Positions 8,722 to 18,640 of a DNA stretch of 45,389 nt are shown in pieces. The DNA comes from Cyanophora paradoxa (taxonomy: Eukaryota; Glaucocystophyceae; Cyanophorales; Cyanophoraceae). Below the pieces are notes generated by a model that saw only the letters and a list, made by a program, of their open reading frames with translations, did not search any database and had not been told where the DNA came from. A program made the position numbers and the translations under genes. How positions within the stretch are numbered: the first letter of the stretch is position 1; each line of letters begins with the position of its first letter. The stretch spans positions 1 to 45,389 of the forward strand of contig QPMI01000042.1 in assembly GCA_004431415.1 (NCBI GenBank), written 5' to 3'.

Positions 8722-8994
8722 CTAATCGAACCTAATGCAAACATCCCTATATTCCACTGTGATTGATGAAGTAGTCCTTTTCCTGTGTGCTTGACTCTTT
8801 CTTTTGTTACAGTCCCTACACCCTGATCCCTTCACATGATTAAATGGATATGTAAGGATCACCTTGTTACACTGCAAACATCTCACAGATACTTTCTCTT
8901 GAGCTTTGATGTAATGTGTCTCACTGTAATCGAATTTATCTTTACCATGAACTGTCATAGCAGCATCAATAAACTTTTTTGTTTTACTATCCAT
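8722..8994 (-). CDS. Small zinc-ribbon protein of the type linked to phage/viral homing endonucleases
   Basis: The 90-residue protein reads KFIDAAMTVHGKDKFDYSET, then YIKAQEKVSVRC, CLQCNKV and GSGCRDCNKRK. This is the familiar module (K-F-I-x-A-x-x-x-H-G-x-x-x-Y-D-Y-S, then two CxxC knuckles) that usually precedes a nuclease or DNA-binding domain in phage and large-virus genes. Here it stands alone, with no HNH or GIY-YIG domain after it. It probably binds DNA or RNA; the role is unknown. It lies between the fibre gene upstream and the SpeD-like gene downstream on the same strand, and TATATATAG sits immediately before its ATG. Confidence 0.75.
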   Translation of the reverse strand: MDSKTKKFIDAAMTVHGKDKFDYSETHYIKAQEKVSVRCLQCNKVILTYPFNHVKGSGCRDCNKRKSQAHRKRTTSSITVEYRDVCIRFD

Positions 8995-9016
8995 ACTCTA
9001 TATATAACCAATATTC

Positions 9017-9853
9017 TTATGGAGCAGTATCCTGCCCAAAAATGGGAAAATATCGATTTGTCCCATAGTATTCAGCATAGGTATTCTGCTTTGCAATAAA
9101 ATCGGTTCTCTCTGCAAACATCACACACTTGTAGATACCAAACTTGGTGGCTCTCACAAGAAACTGATAGTCTTCCAAACCGAAATTGACTCCATGATAA
9201 GCAATTCCGAAATTATCATATGGGGTGATCACTACTGCAAAGTTGGGAGTTCCACCTTCAACTTGGCATACAGCATATACATCTGGCGGAATATCCACAA
9301 CTACCTTGTAGTGGTCACCAATTTCAACAAGAGAGTCTACTACTGCTGTTTGTTCATTTACAACAATGGGGAATATCTTTATAATGTATGGGGCATTCAT
9401 GCTGGGGACATAGGTTCGAATTCTTGTGTTAGGATCAATGGGATTGGGTTGATCATTCACAAATAGAGGCGCTCCAACAGCCCCACCAACCCTAAGACCA
9501 TCACCAATATAAGCTCCCCCCGATTTGCAGTTAATAGCTCCCGACCTAGATTCAAAAGAATAAGTAGAAAGAGGATCTCCATAGCTATCTGGGTCTCCAT
9601 AATGAGCAGAAAAGTTTGCATTGGTAACAAGTAGCTTAGTTGTCTTAACTATTCCATTATTTTTATCACATCTGAGTTCCTGTAATCTCAGTTTATGGGT
9701 GGAACCAAAGGTGTTCATTGTAGGTTGGACCTCTGTCGATTGGAGACCCTCTACATCATCAAAGGTAGCATGCTGTAGAACATGGTTTGCTGGGGCAGCT
9801 AATGATAGCTGTGGTGTTATAATTCGCTCTATTGGTGTGGGTGCCTCTGCCAT
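9017..9853 (-). CDS. Fibre/receptor-binding protein, paralog B
   Basis: The 278-residue frame begins with the shared virion-fibre module: LRLQELRCDKNNGIVKTTK, then KLLVTNANF, then CKSGGAYIGDGLRVGG by about residue 120. The C-terminal half is a predicted beta-rich head ending FGIYKCVMFAERTDFI, which resembles the end of the neighbouring paralog (DIGLYTITLIGLRTDI) but not the C1q head of the protein at 16-1021. The shared N-terminus probably anchors the fibre to the capsid while the head varies; that is inference from the pattern of conservation. The adjacent paralog lies 23 bp upstream on the same strand. Confidence 0.75.
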   Translation of the reverse strand: MAEAPTPIERIITPQLSLAAPANHVLQHATFDDVEGLQSTEVQPTMNTFGSTHKLRLQELRCDKNNGIVKTTKLLVTNANFSAHYGDPDSYGDPLSTYSFESRSGAINCKSGGAYIGDGLRVGGAVGAPLFVNDQPNPIDPNTRIRTYVPSMNAPYIIKIFPIVVNEQTAVVDSLVEIGDHYKVVVDIPPDVYAVCQVEGGTPNFAVVITPYDNFGIAYHGVNFGLEDYQFLVRATKFGIYKCVMFAERTDFIAKQNTYAEYYGTNRYFPIFGQDTAP

Positions 9854-9876
9854 TTTACATTAAAGGGATATATCTT

Positions 9877-10721
9877 TTATGGGGTTGGGTCATCAATTAC
9901 ATCTGGCTCTTGGTAAAACCCTGTAACTGAAAGAGTATCAGGAGTTACACCTCTAAGAGCTGATACAGCGGCTATATCTGTTCTCAAACCGATAAGAGTT
10001 ATAGTATATAACCCAATATCTGTAACAAACAAGTCAAAGGTGAAATTATTATTATAAACACAGTAGCCATAACCGAAATGATTATATCCCTGAACATTGA
10101 AATAGTATTTATGACCTACTTGATTGTTGTTGGCTCTACAAAGGGAAAGCATTGCAGATGGAATCGCAAGACCTCTCAGTACTCTTTTGGTTCCTTCAAT
10201 TAATTCCGAGTTTTCAAGAGTAACAGTATATCCAATGTAAAATTGAATTAATGGCTGCTGTGCGACAGGAGTATATAATCGAATTCGTTGGGGGTCTTCC
10301 ACATTTTGCTCTAGAGTATCTGGGACATCATTATACGAAATGGAGGATGAGAGTTGACCTGACACTCTGCAACCACCCCAATAAATGCTCCTCCTGATCT
10401 CACAGTAACAGCAGCAGTATTCTTGTCGAAATCTAGGGCTTTCAGGGCAACACTGTAAGCATCAGGACCTCCATTTGTAGGCTGGAAGAAGTTAGCATTG
10501 GTGACAAGAAGTCGAGTTGTTTTAACCACACCAGAATTCTTATCAGCTCTCAGCTCTTTAACTCGAATAATCGAATTCTTATCAAAGGAGTTACCATTGG
10601 AATTGGGTCTCTCTGTGGATTCTAAACCACGAACCTCATCATTAACTTCATGCTGGCGAAAATGCATTGCAGGGGATCCAAGGGAATATATTGGAAGTTG
10701 AACTCGATTATATTCACCCAT
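9877..10721 (-). CDS. Fibre/receptor-binding protein, paralog C (one frameshift)
   Basis: Two overlapping frames make one gene. The N-terminal piece (10311-10721) has the module IIRVKELRADKNSGVVKTTR, LLVTNANF and SGGAFIG. The C-terminal piece (9877-10365) has the beta-rich head ending in DIGLYTITLIGLRTDIAA. They join at a run of four G near 10375, where one base appears to be missing relative to paralog B. Taken together the length (about 280 residues) equals that of paralog B. TTAGTAAAAGAAG precedes the ATG. Confidence 0.75.
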
Positions 10722-10760
10722 GGCTTCTTTTACTAAGAAGGAAAGAAAAATAAACTACCA

Positions 10761-11066
10761 TCAAGCCAAAGTGATTAAATTCGATCCAAGGGATTGGTAA
10801 ACAGTTGAAAGAACTTGCAGGTTGGATGTCATTGCTTTAATGTTGTTATCACACTCATTGTATTTAGCAACAGGGTCACCATATGCAGCTTGAGCAAGGA
10901 CATTAACCAAGAGGTTTTTATACTCATTTACAACTGGTGAGAGCTTGTTAGTTTGCTGAATCGTTTTTTCAACTGTTTGTAATGCGTTTACAAGGGTGAT
11001 TGTATCAAAAGAAAGCGCAACTGGCTCAGTAGAATAGGTGGTTCCACCAAGAGGATAGGTCGCCAT
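10761..11066 (-). CDS. Small protein of unknown function between fibre genes
   Basis: The protein has 101 residues, soluble and largely helical, with heptad-like spacing in LVNALQTVEKTIQQTNKLSP and NLQVLSTVYQSLGSNLITLA. I do not recognise a family. It starts four bases after the giant fibre stop and precedes paralog C, so it is probably co-transcribed with fibre genes. A short coiled coil suits a fibre connector or assembly factor, but that is a guess. Confidence 0.6.
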   Translation of the reverse strand: MATYPLGGTTYSTEPVALSFDTITLVNALQTVEKTIQQTNKLSPVVNEYKNLLVNVLAQAAYGDPVAKYNECDNNIKAMTSNLQVLSTVYQSLGSNLITLA

Positions 11067-11069
11067 TTA

Positions 11070-14000
11070 TTATACTTTGACATTTTTAATTTGGTCTATT
11101 TGATCCTGTAGATCTTTGCATTTTTGGGACAACTCCTTCACAGCTTCAATGAGAACTGGAATTAAACCTGTGTATTCAAGAGATAGGTAGCCATCGTCTT
11201 TTTTAACATTAACTACCTCTGGTATTACCTTTTGAACATCTTGTGCAATTAAACCTAATTTAACTCCATCTTTTTCACTTCCAATTCGTTTAAAACTCAC
11301 TCCCTCTAATTTCTCTATTGCTGAAAGAGCGCCGGATATCTTTTTAATATCGGTTTTGTATCTTATGTCACTTCCTTGTGTTAAATAACCTCCAATCCAC
11401 ATCCATCCTCCATGATACATGTAACAAATATCAGTATCTTGTTCATTTCGGAATACAAGGGGAATATCTCCCCCTCCTTTCAAATATGTAGAAGTTTGGT
11501 TACCGAAATGGATACGATTATATCCATCACTTGAACTAAACCAAGTCCCCACAGTTCCTGTTAAGATATTTGGTTTACTATAAACATTATTCCAATGAAT
11601 ATAACCGGTGTGACCGCCATAACTATGTCCAACCCATATTTTCATGTAACTTATACCCATAATATGAACTCTTCCAATCTTTGGTCTAATTCGAATTGTG
11701 AGAAATCGATTACCAAGATGTATAGGAACATTATTTAAACCACTATGGTTATTATCAGGAGATGTGGCGTATGGTTGATAACTATTCACTGATGTAATAA
11801 AAACTTCATTTCCTTGTCTATTAACTCCCAAATTTCAAAAAGTCGTGAGCTTTGCCAAGGTAAATAAGTTAAAAATGCTGTTCCTGTGTGGTATCCATCG
11901 GGAATATCGAAGTCCATCCAAGCGGTAGAAGTTTGGTCATCATATTGATCATTATAGACATATGAACCATAATTATAATATGGATCCCATGATGTCCCCC
12001 AGTGATAGCTCCAACCCTGAGAACATCTATTAAACTCAATTGCTCCTACTGTTTTATCTGCTGTGTGAAACTTTGGGACATCATTACCGTTTATTTGGAG
12101 TTTGGTAGTAGCATTAATAGTGGATGCTGTAATAGTATTATTCACCCAAAAGTTACCGTTACCATATGATTTTAAGATTGCTGCATCCGCTGAGTTTCTA
12201 AATTCGACAGATACACCATCACCATTTTCATAACCTCGAATATATGTTGTTTGACCATTACCAAACCAAATTCGCTCGACTGCATCTACTGATTTTAACC
12301 ATGTATTTGTTGGCCATGTTGCGGTTTGTGGAAGGTCTGCGGCTGAGTAAAATGATGGTTTACTAAATACATTATCCAAGAGATCATGCCCAATTCATTA
12401 TCTGTTGCTCTCTGTCTACTCCAACCGAAAACACCGTTAGATGAATGCGACCTTTTCGACCTTGAATGTATATCTTTGTGTAAAACTCACAATTGATTGA
12501 GGCAAACAAAACAGTATTATGTGTCCCATCTTGATTAACTGCCTGGATTCCCTGATATGCATTTATACGTTTTAAGAAATGCTGGTAATTATTGGCTGTT
12601 TGCCCGTAGATATCATAATATCGACAATTCGCCCACGGCATATGCTGAATGTAAAACGATTTCATACCTTCTGGAACTGTCCACCTCATCCAACAACCAC
12701 TGCAATCTTCATCATTATGTGGTGTTGTGTAACATCCTGTTTGTCCTGTTCTTGCGACCCAATTCAAATTCCAATTATTTGCGCTTCTATCTGTCGAAAC
12801 CACATCTAATTGGTCGAAATCGTAACCTTTTGGTATTGTGGTTCCACCAATTTGTAAAGTGGTAGCATTCACAGTTCCTGTTACATTTCCACCTGTAAGA
12901 GGTAAATAATTCCCAAGAGCTGCTGTTAATTCGGTATCTGTTACAACATCTGTAAGAGCTAATTGTAATTCTGTATTTGTTACATAATCTTTGTTTTCTA
13001 AATAATCATCTGTAACAACACCAGAGAGGGTCTCATTGTGTAAGTTTTTTGCTGCCATCCTCTGATTGACTTCTAAGGCTCCTCCTGCTAATGTTTTAAT
13101 CCAGGACATTTCGCATTTCCCATAGTTATCTGATGGTTGTCCCGCAAGTGGGACATAATTGAATTTGGATCGACTGAATATTATTTTAGGTCTGGAGCCA
13201 TCAGTTGCACTGACATCTGTTACATTTACTTGCATAATGGCATCCTTGTCATCATATGCTGCTGGATCAGATGGGAGAGGTGGTAATCCTGATGTCAATG
13301 GGATGTCCTCATTATAATAACTTGTTAAGAAGATGCCTGGTTTGGTATCAATCACCCCAACACCACCTGCTGAAATCATTTGGATTCTTGTTGGTTGTTT
13401 GATGTATAATTCACCTTCCATTGTGGTCCCTCCATCAATGCCTTTTCGATTGACATAATAATCATTTAGTTGTAGCCTTTCAGGTATGGTATTACTCTGG
13501 TAGAGACTCACACCATTTGTAAAGTCTGTCAAAATATTGCCTGATGATGCAAAAGTTGGTTGTTCATCTATTTGACTCCAAGGGTGTCTGTGGTTGCTAT
13601 TGGTTATTGTTGAGTAATCATGAGTGTGTGAATCAGGTGGGAAGGTTAATGGAGGATTTGTGATATGCTCCCATAAATGAGTATGGGCGAAATCTGTGAT
13701 CTGATCTTTGGTGTGAGTATGGGCAAAATCTGTGATCTGATCTTTGGTGTGAGTATGTGCGAAATCTGTTATTTGGTCTTTTGTGTGAGTATGGGCGAAA
13801 TCTGTGATCTGATCTTTGGTGTGAGTATGGGCGAAATCTGTGATCTGATCTTTTGTGTGAGTATGGGCGAAATCTGTTATTTGGTCTTTTGTGTGAGTAT
13901 GGGCGAAATCTGTTATTTGGTCTTTTGTGTGAGTATGGGCGAAATCTGTTATTTGGTCTTTTGTGTGAGTATGGGCAAAATCTGTAATCTGGGCTTTTGT

Positions 14001-17000
14001 GTGAGTGTGATTTTGAATCCAACCTTGAACCACATTAGAGGTTGGATGATGTGGTAAATTTGCATTGCTTGTAACTGTAAGGTAATCTATTACAGTATCA
14101 GGTGAGGTTATTTTTAATCCTCTGTAAATATTCAGAGTCTGGGTATGAGTGAATCCATATTTTTGTTGAATGTAATACCTCACAGCATTCTTTTCAGAAG
14201 TTGTCAAAGCCCTATTGAAAACAATCAACTCGGAAATACCACCATTCACAATATTACCAAATCCGAAATGATTGACAGTATTATCTGGTAGATAATTTGT
14301 TCCTACAAGTGTTTCAATATCTACTCCATTTAACCCGACTGTGTAGCTGCTGGAAGTAATTGTTTGGTCAGTGTAATACCATGTATTTATTAAAGAAGGA
14401 ACCGTAATAACTGGGCGGTTTGGGATGCTCCATTAATAGTGAACTGGTTCATTCCAATAGCAGTAGAAGATGTTGCCCCATAATAACAATATCGTGATGG
14501 AAAGGCGCTTCTGTAAAGTCTCAAGTGAACTTGCATAGAAGAGGCAGTTGGATGATATTTTCCCACAAAGAAAAATGTAAGCCCATTTGAGAAATCAATA
14601 GTTCTTGTAGCAGAGGTATATGCATAAAAAGTGCCTGTTGGGCTTGAAACACTAACTTGGTTGTTGATTTCGGGATTGGTGTAATAGGAACTGGCTCCGG
14701 AGATAAACAAGTCTGGAACAACTGAATTCGGGACTCTGCTTACTATAGTTGTATACATTGCTGATTGACCTGGTACTCCTGATGCTTCCAAGCAAAAATG
14801 CAGTTCGAGATATTTGATGCTGGATCAAAGCTTGGTGGGACATCATACCATTCTTCGTAAACCTGATTCATGGTATTGAAATTGCAAGAGCCAATTGTGA
14901 GGATTCCATTTACTTTCAAATTGCTGGTCTCTATATTGCTACTGTAAATATTACTATTAACTGTGAGGTTTCCTGTGATTGTCCCACCCACAAGAGGGAG
15001 ATATTTGGATAGTTCTGCTGCAAGTTCAGCTTCTGTAATAAATTGATCAAGCATAGCAAGGGTTACAAAATTAACAAGGATTACTGCAGTAAGGTAATCC
15101 TCTGTGACCACTCTCGAAATATTTTCGTTGTGTATGTTTTTTGCAGCCATCCTCTGATTGGCTTCCAGAACCCCACCATAATCTGTTTTAATCCATGCAA
15201 GCTCTGCCCTCCCATAGTTATCATTTGCAGTTCCCACTATGGGAATATAGGAATATTTATCTCGACTGAAAACTATCATTGGTCTTGATCCATCTAGACT
15301 GCTTACATCTGCTACATGAACCTGTATAGCAGAGTTGTAATTTTGGTAGGTTGCTGGGTCTGTTGGGACTCTGAATGTATCTGTGGGAATGTCAGCCTCC
15401 ATGTAGCTTGACACAAAGATATTTGGTATGGTTGCTCCTGGTTCAGGTGGTGGATTATAAGAGCCTGGTAATGTCCTAATATGAAGTGGTCCTCTCATAG
15501 CTGAATTCGCAAGTGTCCCATTCACATGAACATAGTGGTGATTCAAAAAGATCCTTTCAGGGACATTGCAAGTCTGGTAAAGAGAAACTCCCAGAGTAGC
15601 AAGAGGCTCAACTTTTGCAAATTCTGGTTGGTCATTGATCTCATCCCAAGTATGTTCATGTTTGCTTGGTGGGAACTCAGTTGGAATCCCATCAATTTCT
15701 CCCCAATCATGTCTGTGATCCTCTGGTGGATATTTCTCTGGTTTCCCTAAGATCTCATCCCAATCATGATTGTGATCCTCTGGGGGATACTTTGCAGGTT
15801 TATTATTAATTTGTTCATAATCAGGAAAGAACTCCCAGATCTCAGGTCGAAATCCATCTGGTAATAATTCCTCATGGGGTTCATAAGGTTGCTCATAATC
15901 AACAGCTGGTGGATCATGCCCATCTGGCAAATACTCCTCATCAGGTTCATAGTTCTGCTCATACTCAAACTCTTGGGGATCTAAGCCATCTGGTAGTATC
16001 TCCTCCTCATTGGGGTCATACTGATCATATTCATATTCTTGTGGGTCAAAACCATCTGGTAAATACTCTTCCTCATCTGGAACGAATTGATATTCATCAA
16101 GCTCTAATATATCGACTTCAGGAGGTAAATACTGCTCATCTATTTGCTTTCTTGGTTCAATTATAGGTTTATTGCGAACTTGCTCCCAACTAACAATGTG
16201 TTGCCCAAAAGGAACTGTCTCATCTGCTGTGTACTCTCTGCCTGGTTGCTTTTTCGGTGTTAAATCCGGTGGATCCCATGGAAGAGGGAAGGGAACTGGG
16301 ACAGGTCCATAATACTCAAAGATCTCTCTTATGGTCTTCTCACTTACAAGCTTCTCACCATTTGCATACACATTGCTGCCATGGATATTTCGCCATTGCC
16401 TGGTTCGAATTCCAAGGTCTTTCACATTGCTATACAAAGGCAAAAGGTGCCTATCCATTTCAACAAGATCAGGATGTAAATGGATTGCTACTGGCTGACT
16501 GGGGCTACTGTTGATTGTAATTGATGGCTTTTTTTGATGGACATCTTTTGGAGTAAAGAACCCAAAAGGCTCATTCCTTGCAAAGTCATATGTAATATCC
16601 TTGGGGTAGACATCATTTGTGTAGGAGACCTGATTTGTATTGGCAATGGGACCCACTTGCAATACTTGGGGGACCTCAGCTTTTGCAATGCTGCCCTCAT
16701 TGTAAATTCGCAAAGCTGTGTTCTGTTTGCCCTGCTCATCTTGAACATTGAAAATCAATCGACCACTATCAAACCTGGAAGGTATATCTGGGTGAGTGCC
16801 ACTGGTTTTTAGTTTCCTAGGTCTCCTTCTTGTTGCTTTGATCTCTGCCACTTGGTTTGCTTTCACATTACCCAAGCTAAAAGCAACACTGACTTCCTCC
16901 TTATCTGGATCGGTTTGATTCACAGATAAAGCATGCTCCCTTGATTGAGTCTTGGATGAATTATCGGAACTGTGGTCAATCGAAACTGAACCCTTTACTT

Positions 17001-17085
17001 TAATATTATCAAAGTTCACATGCTTGGTGCTGCTTGCATTATCATCTTGAATGGTTTCTAGATTGGGTGGGTAATTGAAGCTCAT
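11070..17085 (-). CDS. Giant tail-fibre-like protein (about 2,000 codons) with HxH repeats, LamG lectin domain and S74 chaperone
   Basis: Five frames follow one another without gaps: 14743-17085, 14390-14791, 12384-14249 (frame open to about 14395), 11786-12379 and 11070-11831. They are separated by apparent one-base shifts near 14800, 14400, 12395 and 11830. From the N-terminus there are an anchor region; four acidic 22-residue repeats with LPDG (15815-16105); HxH linkers such as PPEDHNHDWDEI (15620-15830); a domain starting GVSLYQ; a phage-type LPLVGGTITG segment; a LamG/concanavalin-like lectin domain (FNRALTTSEKNAVRYYI); nine HTHTKDQITDFA-type units; a second GVSLYQ domain and LPLTGG segment; two related beta domains; and a C-terminal peptidase S74 chaperone (SDIRYKTDIKKI, LGLIAQDVQKVIPEVV). 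S74 domains fold trimeric fibres and then cut themselves off. It starts divergently from the patatin gene. Confidence 0.85.
11075..11380 (-). other. Peptidase S74 intramolecular chaperone domain
   Basis: The last about 100 residues of the giant fibre read SDIRYKTDIKKISGALSAIE, then FKRIG, LGLIAQDVQKVIPEVV, YLSLEYTGLIPVLIEAVKEL, and finish in a short coiled coil. SDxRxK at the domain start is the family's self-cleavage site, with Ser as nucleophile. The domain is typical of phage endosialidase and tailspike proteins and also occurs in eukaryotic MYRF. It supports a trimeric, self-processed fibre. Confidence 0.88.
13679..14011 (-). repeat. 36-bp tandem repeat encoding nine 12-residue HxH units
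   Basis: On the plus strand the unit reads GTGAGTATGGGCGAAATCTG then TGATCTGATCTTTGGT or TTATTTGGTCTTTTGT. Two sub-variants alternate, indicating past unequal exchange. Translation on the minus strand gives HTHTKDQITDFA eight times plus one HTHTKAQITDFA. Plus-strand open frames across it are shadows. The spacing is fixed, with no spacers, so it is not CRISPR. Confidence 0.92.
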
Positions 17086-17128
17086 GGCTTTTACTATATG
17101 GATTTATAAAATTCCTGATAAGTAAAAG
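17086..17128. promoter_or_regulatory. Divergent 43-bp start region between giant fibre and patatin genes
   Basis: Only 43 bases separate the two ATGs. Near the fibre start (minus strand) the tract is ATAGTAAAAGCC-ATG, and near the patatin start (plus strand) GATAAGTAAAAG-ATG, with a TATAAAATT in between. The AGTAAAAG tract next to the ATG on both strands is the clearest instance of a motif seen before several structural genes in both elements. Confidence 0.55.
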
Positions 17129-18122
17129 ATGCCCTTGAAAATCTGCCTGTCTTTATCAGGGGGAGGTGCAAGGGGCATTATCATAACCAGGCTGCTCAAA
17201 GAAATCGAAAATCGAACTGGAAGAAGAATAATCGATCTTGTGGATCTTGTGAGTGGAACTTCCACTGGTGGGATCATTGCAATAGGTTTGAATATAAGAC
17301 ATCCTGATAAACCAGGTGAACCTAAACTGACAGCAAACGATTTACACAACATTTACCTAACTCAACTGCCCTTGATTTTGCAAATCCTCGAAATATCATC
17401 GAAAATGCCCTATTTAAACAAAGTATGATGTGGGACCCTTGGAGACTGCAATCAATTCAGTTACTGGTGAATCACTAATACAGGATTCCCTAAAGGACAT
17501 TGTGATTACATCCTTTGATACTCAGAATATGAAACCAATATTTATCACAAATGATAACAATTACAGCTTTCTGCCTTGTAAGATTGCTGCTAGGGCTACT
17601 TCTGCTGCTCCTACATATTTCTCTCCTGTAAGCATTGTTGATTTCAATCAGGGGTATTTGTCTGTCTCATTGATGGTGCCATTTCGGGAAACAATAATCC
17701 CAGTGTGTGTGGTTACAGCCATGCAAAGAAGATTTACAGTGATGATGATGATATTATAGTAATAAGTATCTCTTGTGGTGAGGTGGACCCACATTTAGAG
17801 TCTGATTATGTGGGTTATGCTTATGAGACTGTAAACAGCTGGGGCATTCTCTCATGGATTGCCTCAACAGATGGAAGCCCATTGATTAACATGCTCATGG
17901 CTGCAAGTGAGCTTTCTGCCCTTGATAAGATGGAGGAGTTGTTACCCTACAACTATGATCAGGATTATGGAGATACTATAGGTATCAGTCCTCTTCCAAA
18001 TCACATAGTAAGCTCCCTGATGACACTTCTAAGATCCCAGATATGCTAGCATTCACTGAAACATACATTGCAGCAAACAATGATATGATTAATAAGCTTT
18101 GCAGCTCTAGTAGCAAACTATG
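17129..18122 (+). pseudogene. Patatin-like phospholipase, interrupted by frameshifts
   Basis: The first frame has the oxyanion motif SLSGGGARG (residues 8-16) and the nucleophile elbow GTSTG (Ser45). After frame changes near 17370 and 17420 come GPLETAINSVTGES and PCKIAARATSAAPTYFSPV. A further change near 17660 brings the catalytic Asp context LIDGA and then DDDIIVISISCGE. The last piece ends at 18122. All parts of a patatin phospholipase A2 fold are present in order, so the ancestral gene was complete. Patatins hydrolyse membrane lipids; in a virus-like element this could serve entry or egress. At least three shifts in 1 kb suggest decay or poor consensus sequence. Confidence 0.8.
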
Positions 18123-18125
18123 AAC

Positions 18126-18640
18126 TAAAGAACCCTACAAAGGCTTACATCTCATCCACTCTCACAGATCACCTCCTTTGATGCTAATTGGTATCAGCTT
18201 GCAGATGATGCCTTTACTGCTCATCCTCTGTGACAGGTAAAGAGCCTTTCATGGCTAGACCTTCAGCATTTGGCTGGGAAGCTGGAGCCTATGCTCCTGA
18301 GCAGATATGGGAAACCCCCACTGAATACCTTCAAGTTGCTTTCCCATATACTTTGAACTCTCTCTGTGATTGCCTATGGATCAGGGGACACCAATGCTTT
18401 ATTAAGACTTTCAATGTGGCAACATCCACTGATGGGATCAACTGGTCTTTTATTCGATCAGATGGCAAACAAAATATATGTCTGTGAGAACATTAACAAT
18501 GCTCACAACTCAGGTGATATGGCTCTATTGAGTGGATTCCTCTCAGCATCAAGGATGCTTTTTACATAGGTTTTCTCTAGAATCAAGTATATTCGCATTT
18601 ATCCCTTGTGTATGTGAATGCTCCACAATGAGAGTGACTT
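18126..18640 (+). pseudogene. Discoidin (F5/8 type C) domain protein, broken
   Basis: Pieces in successive frames read WEAGAYAPEQIWETPTEYLQ and VAFPYTLNSL, then GSGDTNALLRL or KTFNVATSTDGINWSFI, then GFLSASR, YIRIYPL and MRVTLQ. This is the order of a discoidin domain: ligand-loop start, the line with a repeated STDGxxW core, and the C-terminal R-x-x-R-I-Y-P-x segment. Such domains bind carbohydrate or phospholipid. At least three frame changes are needed. It lies between the patatin and the capsid genes and would be a further host-surface binding protein of the virion. Confidence 0.7.

Noticed and set aside
13677-14057. Regular 36-bp repeats as a CRISPR-like array, and the open frames on the plus strand and in the other minus-strand frame across them
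   Set aside because: Units are contiguous without unique spacers and encode HTHTKDQITDFA on the minus strand in frame with the fibre; the other frames are shadows.
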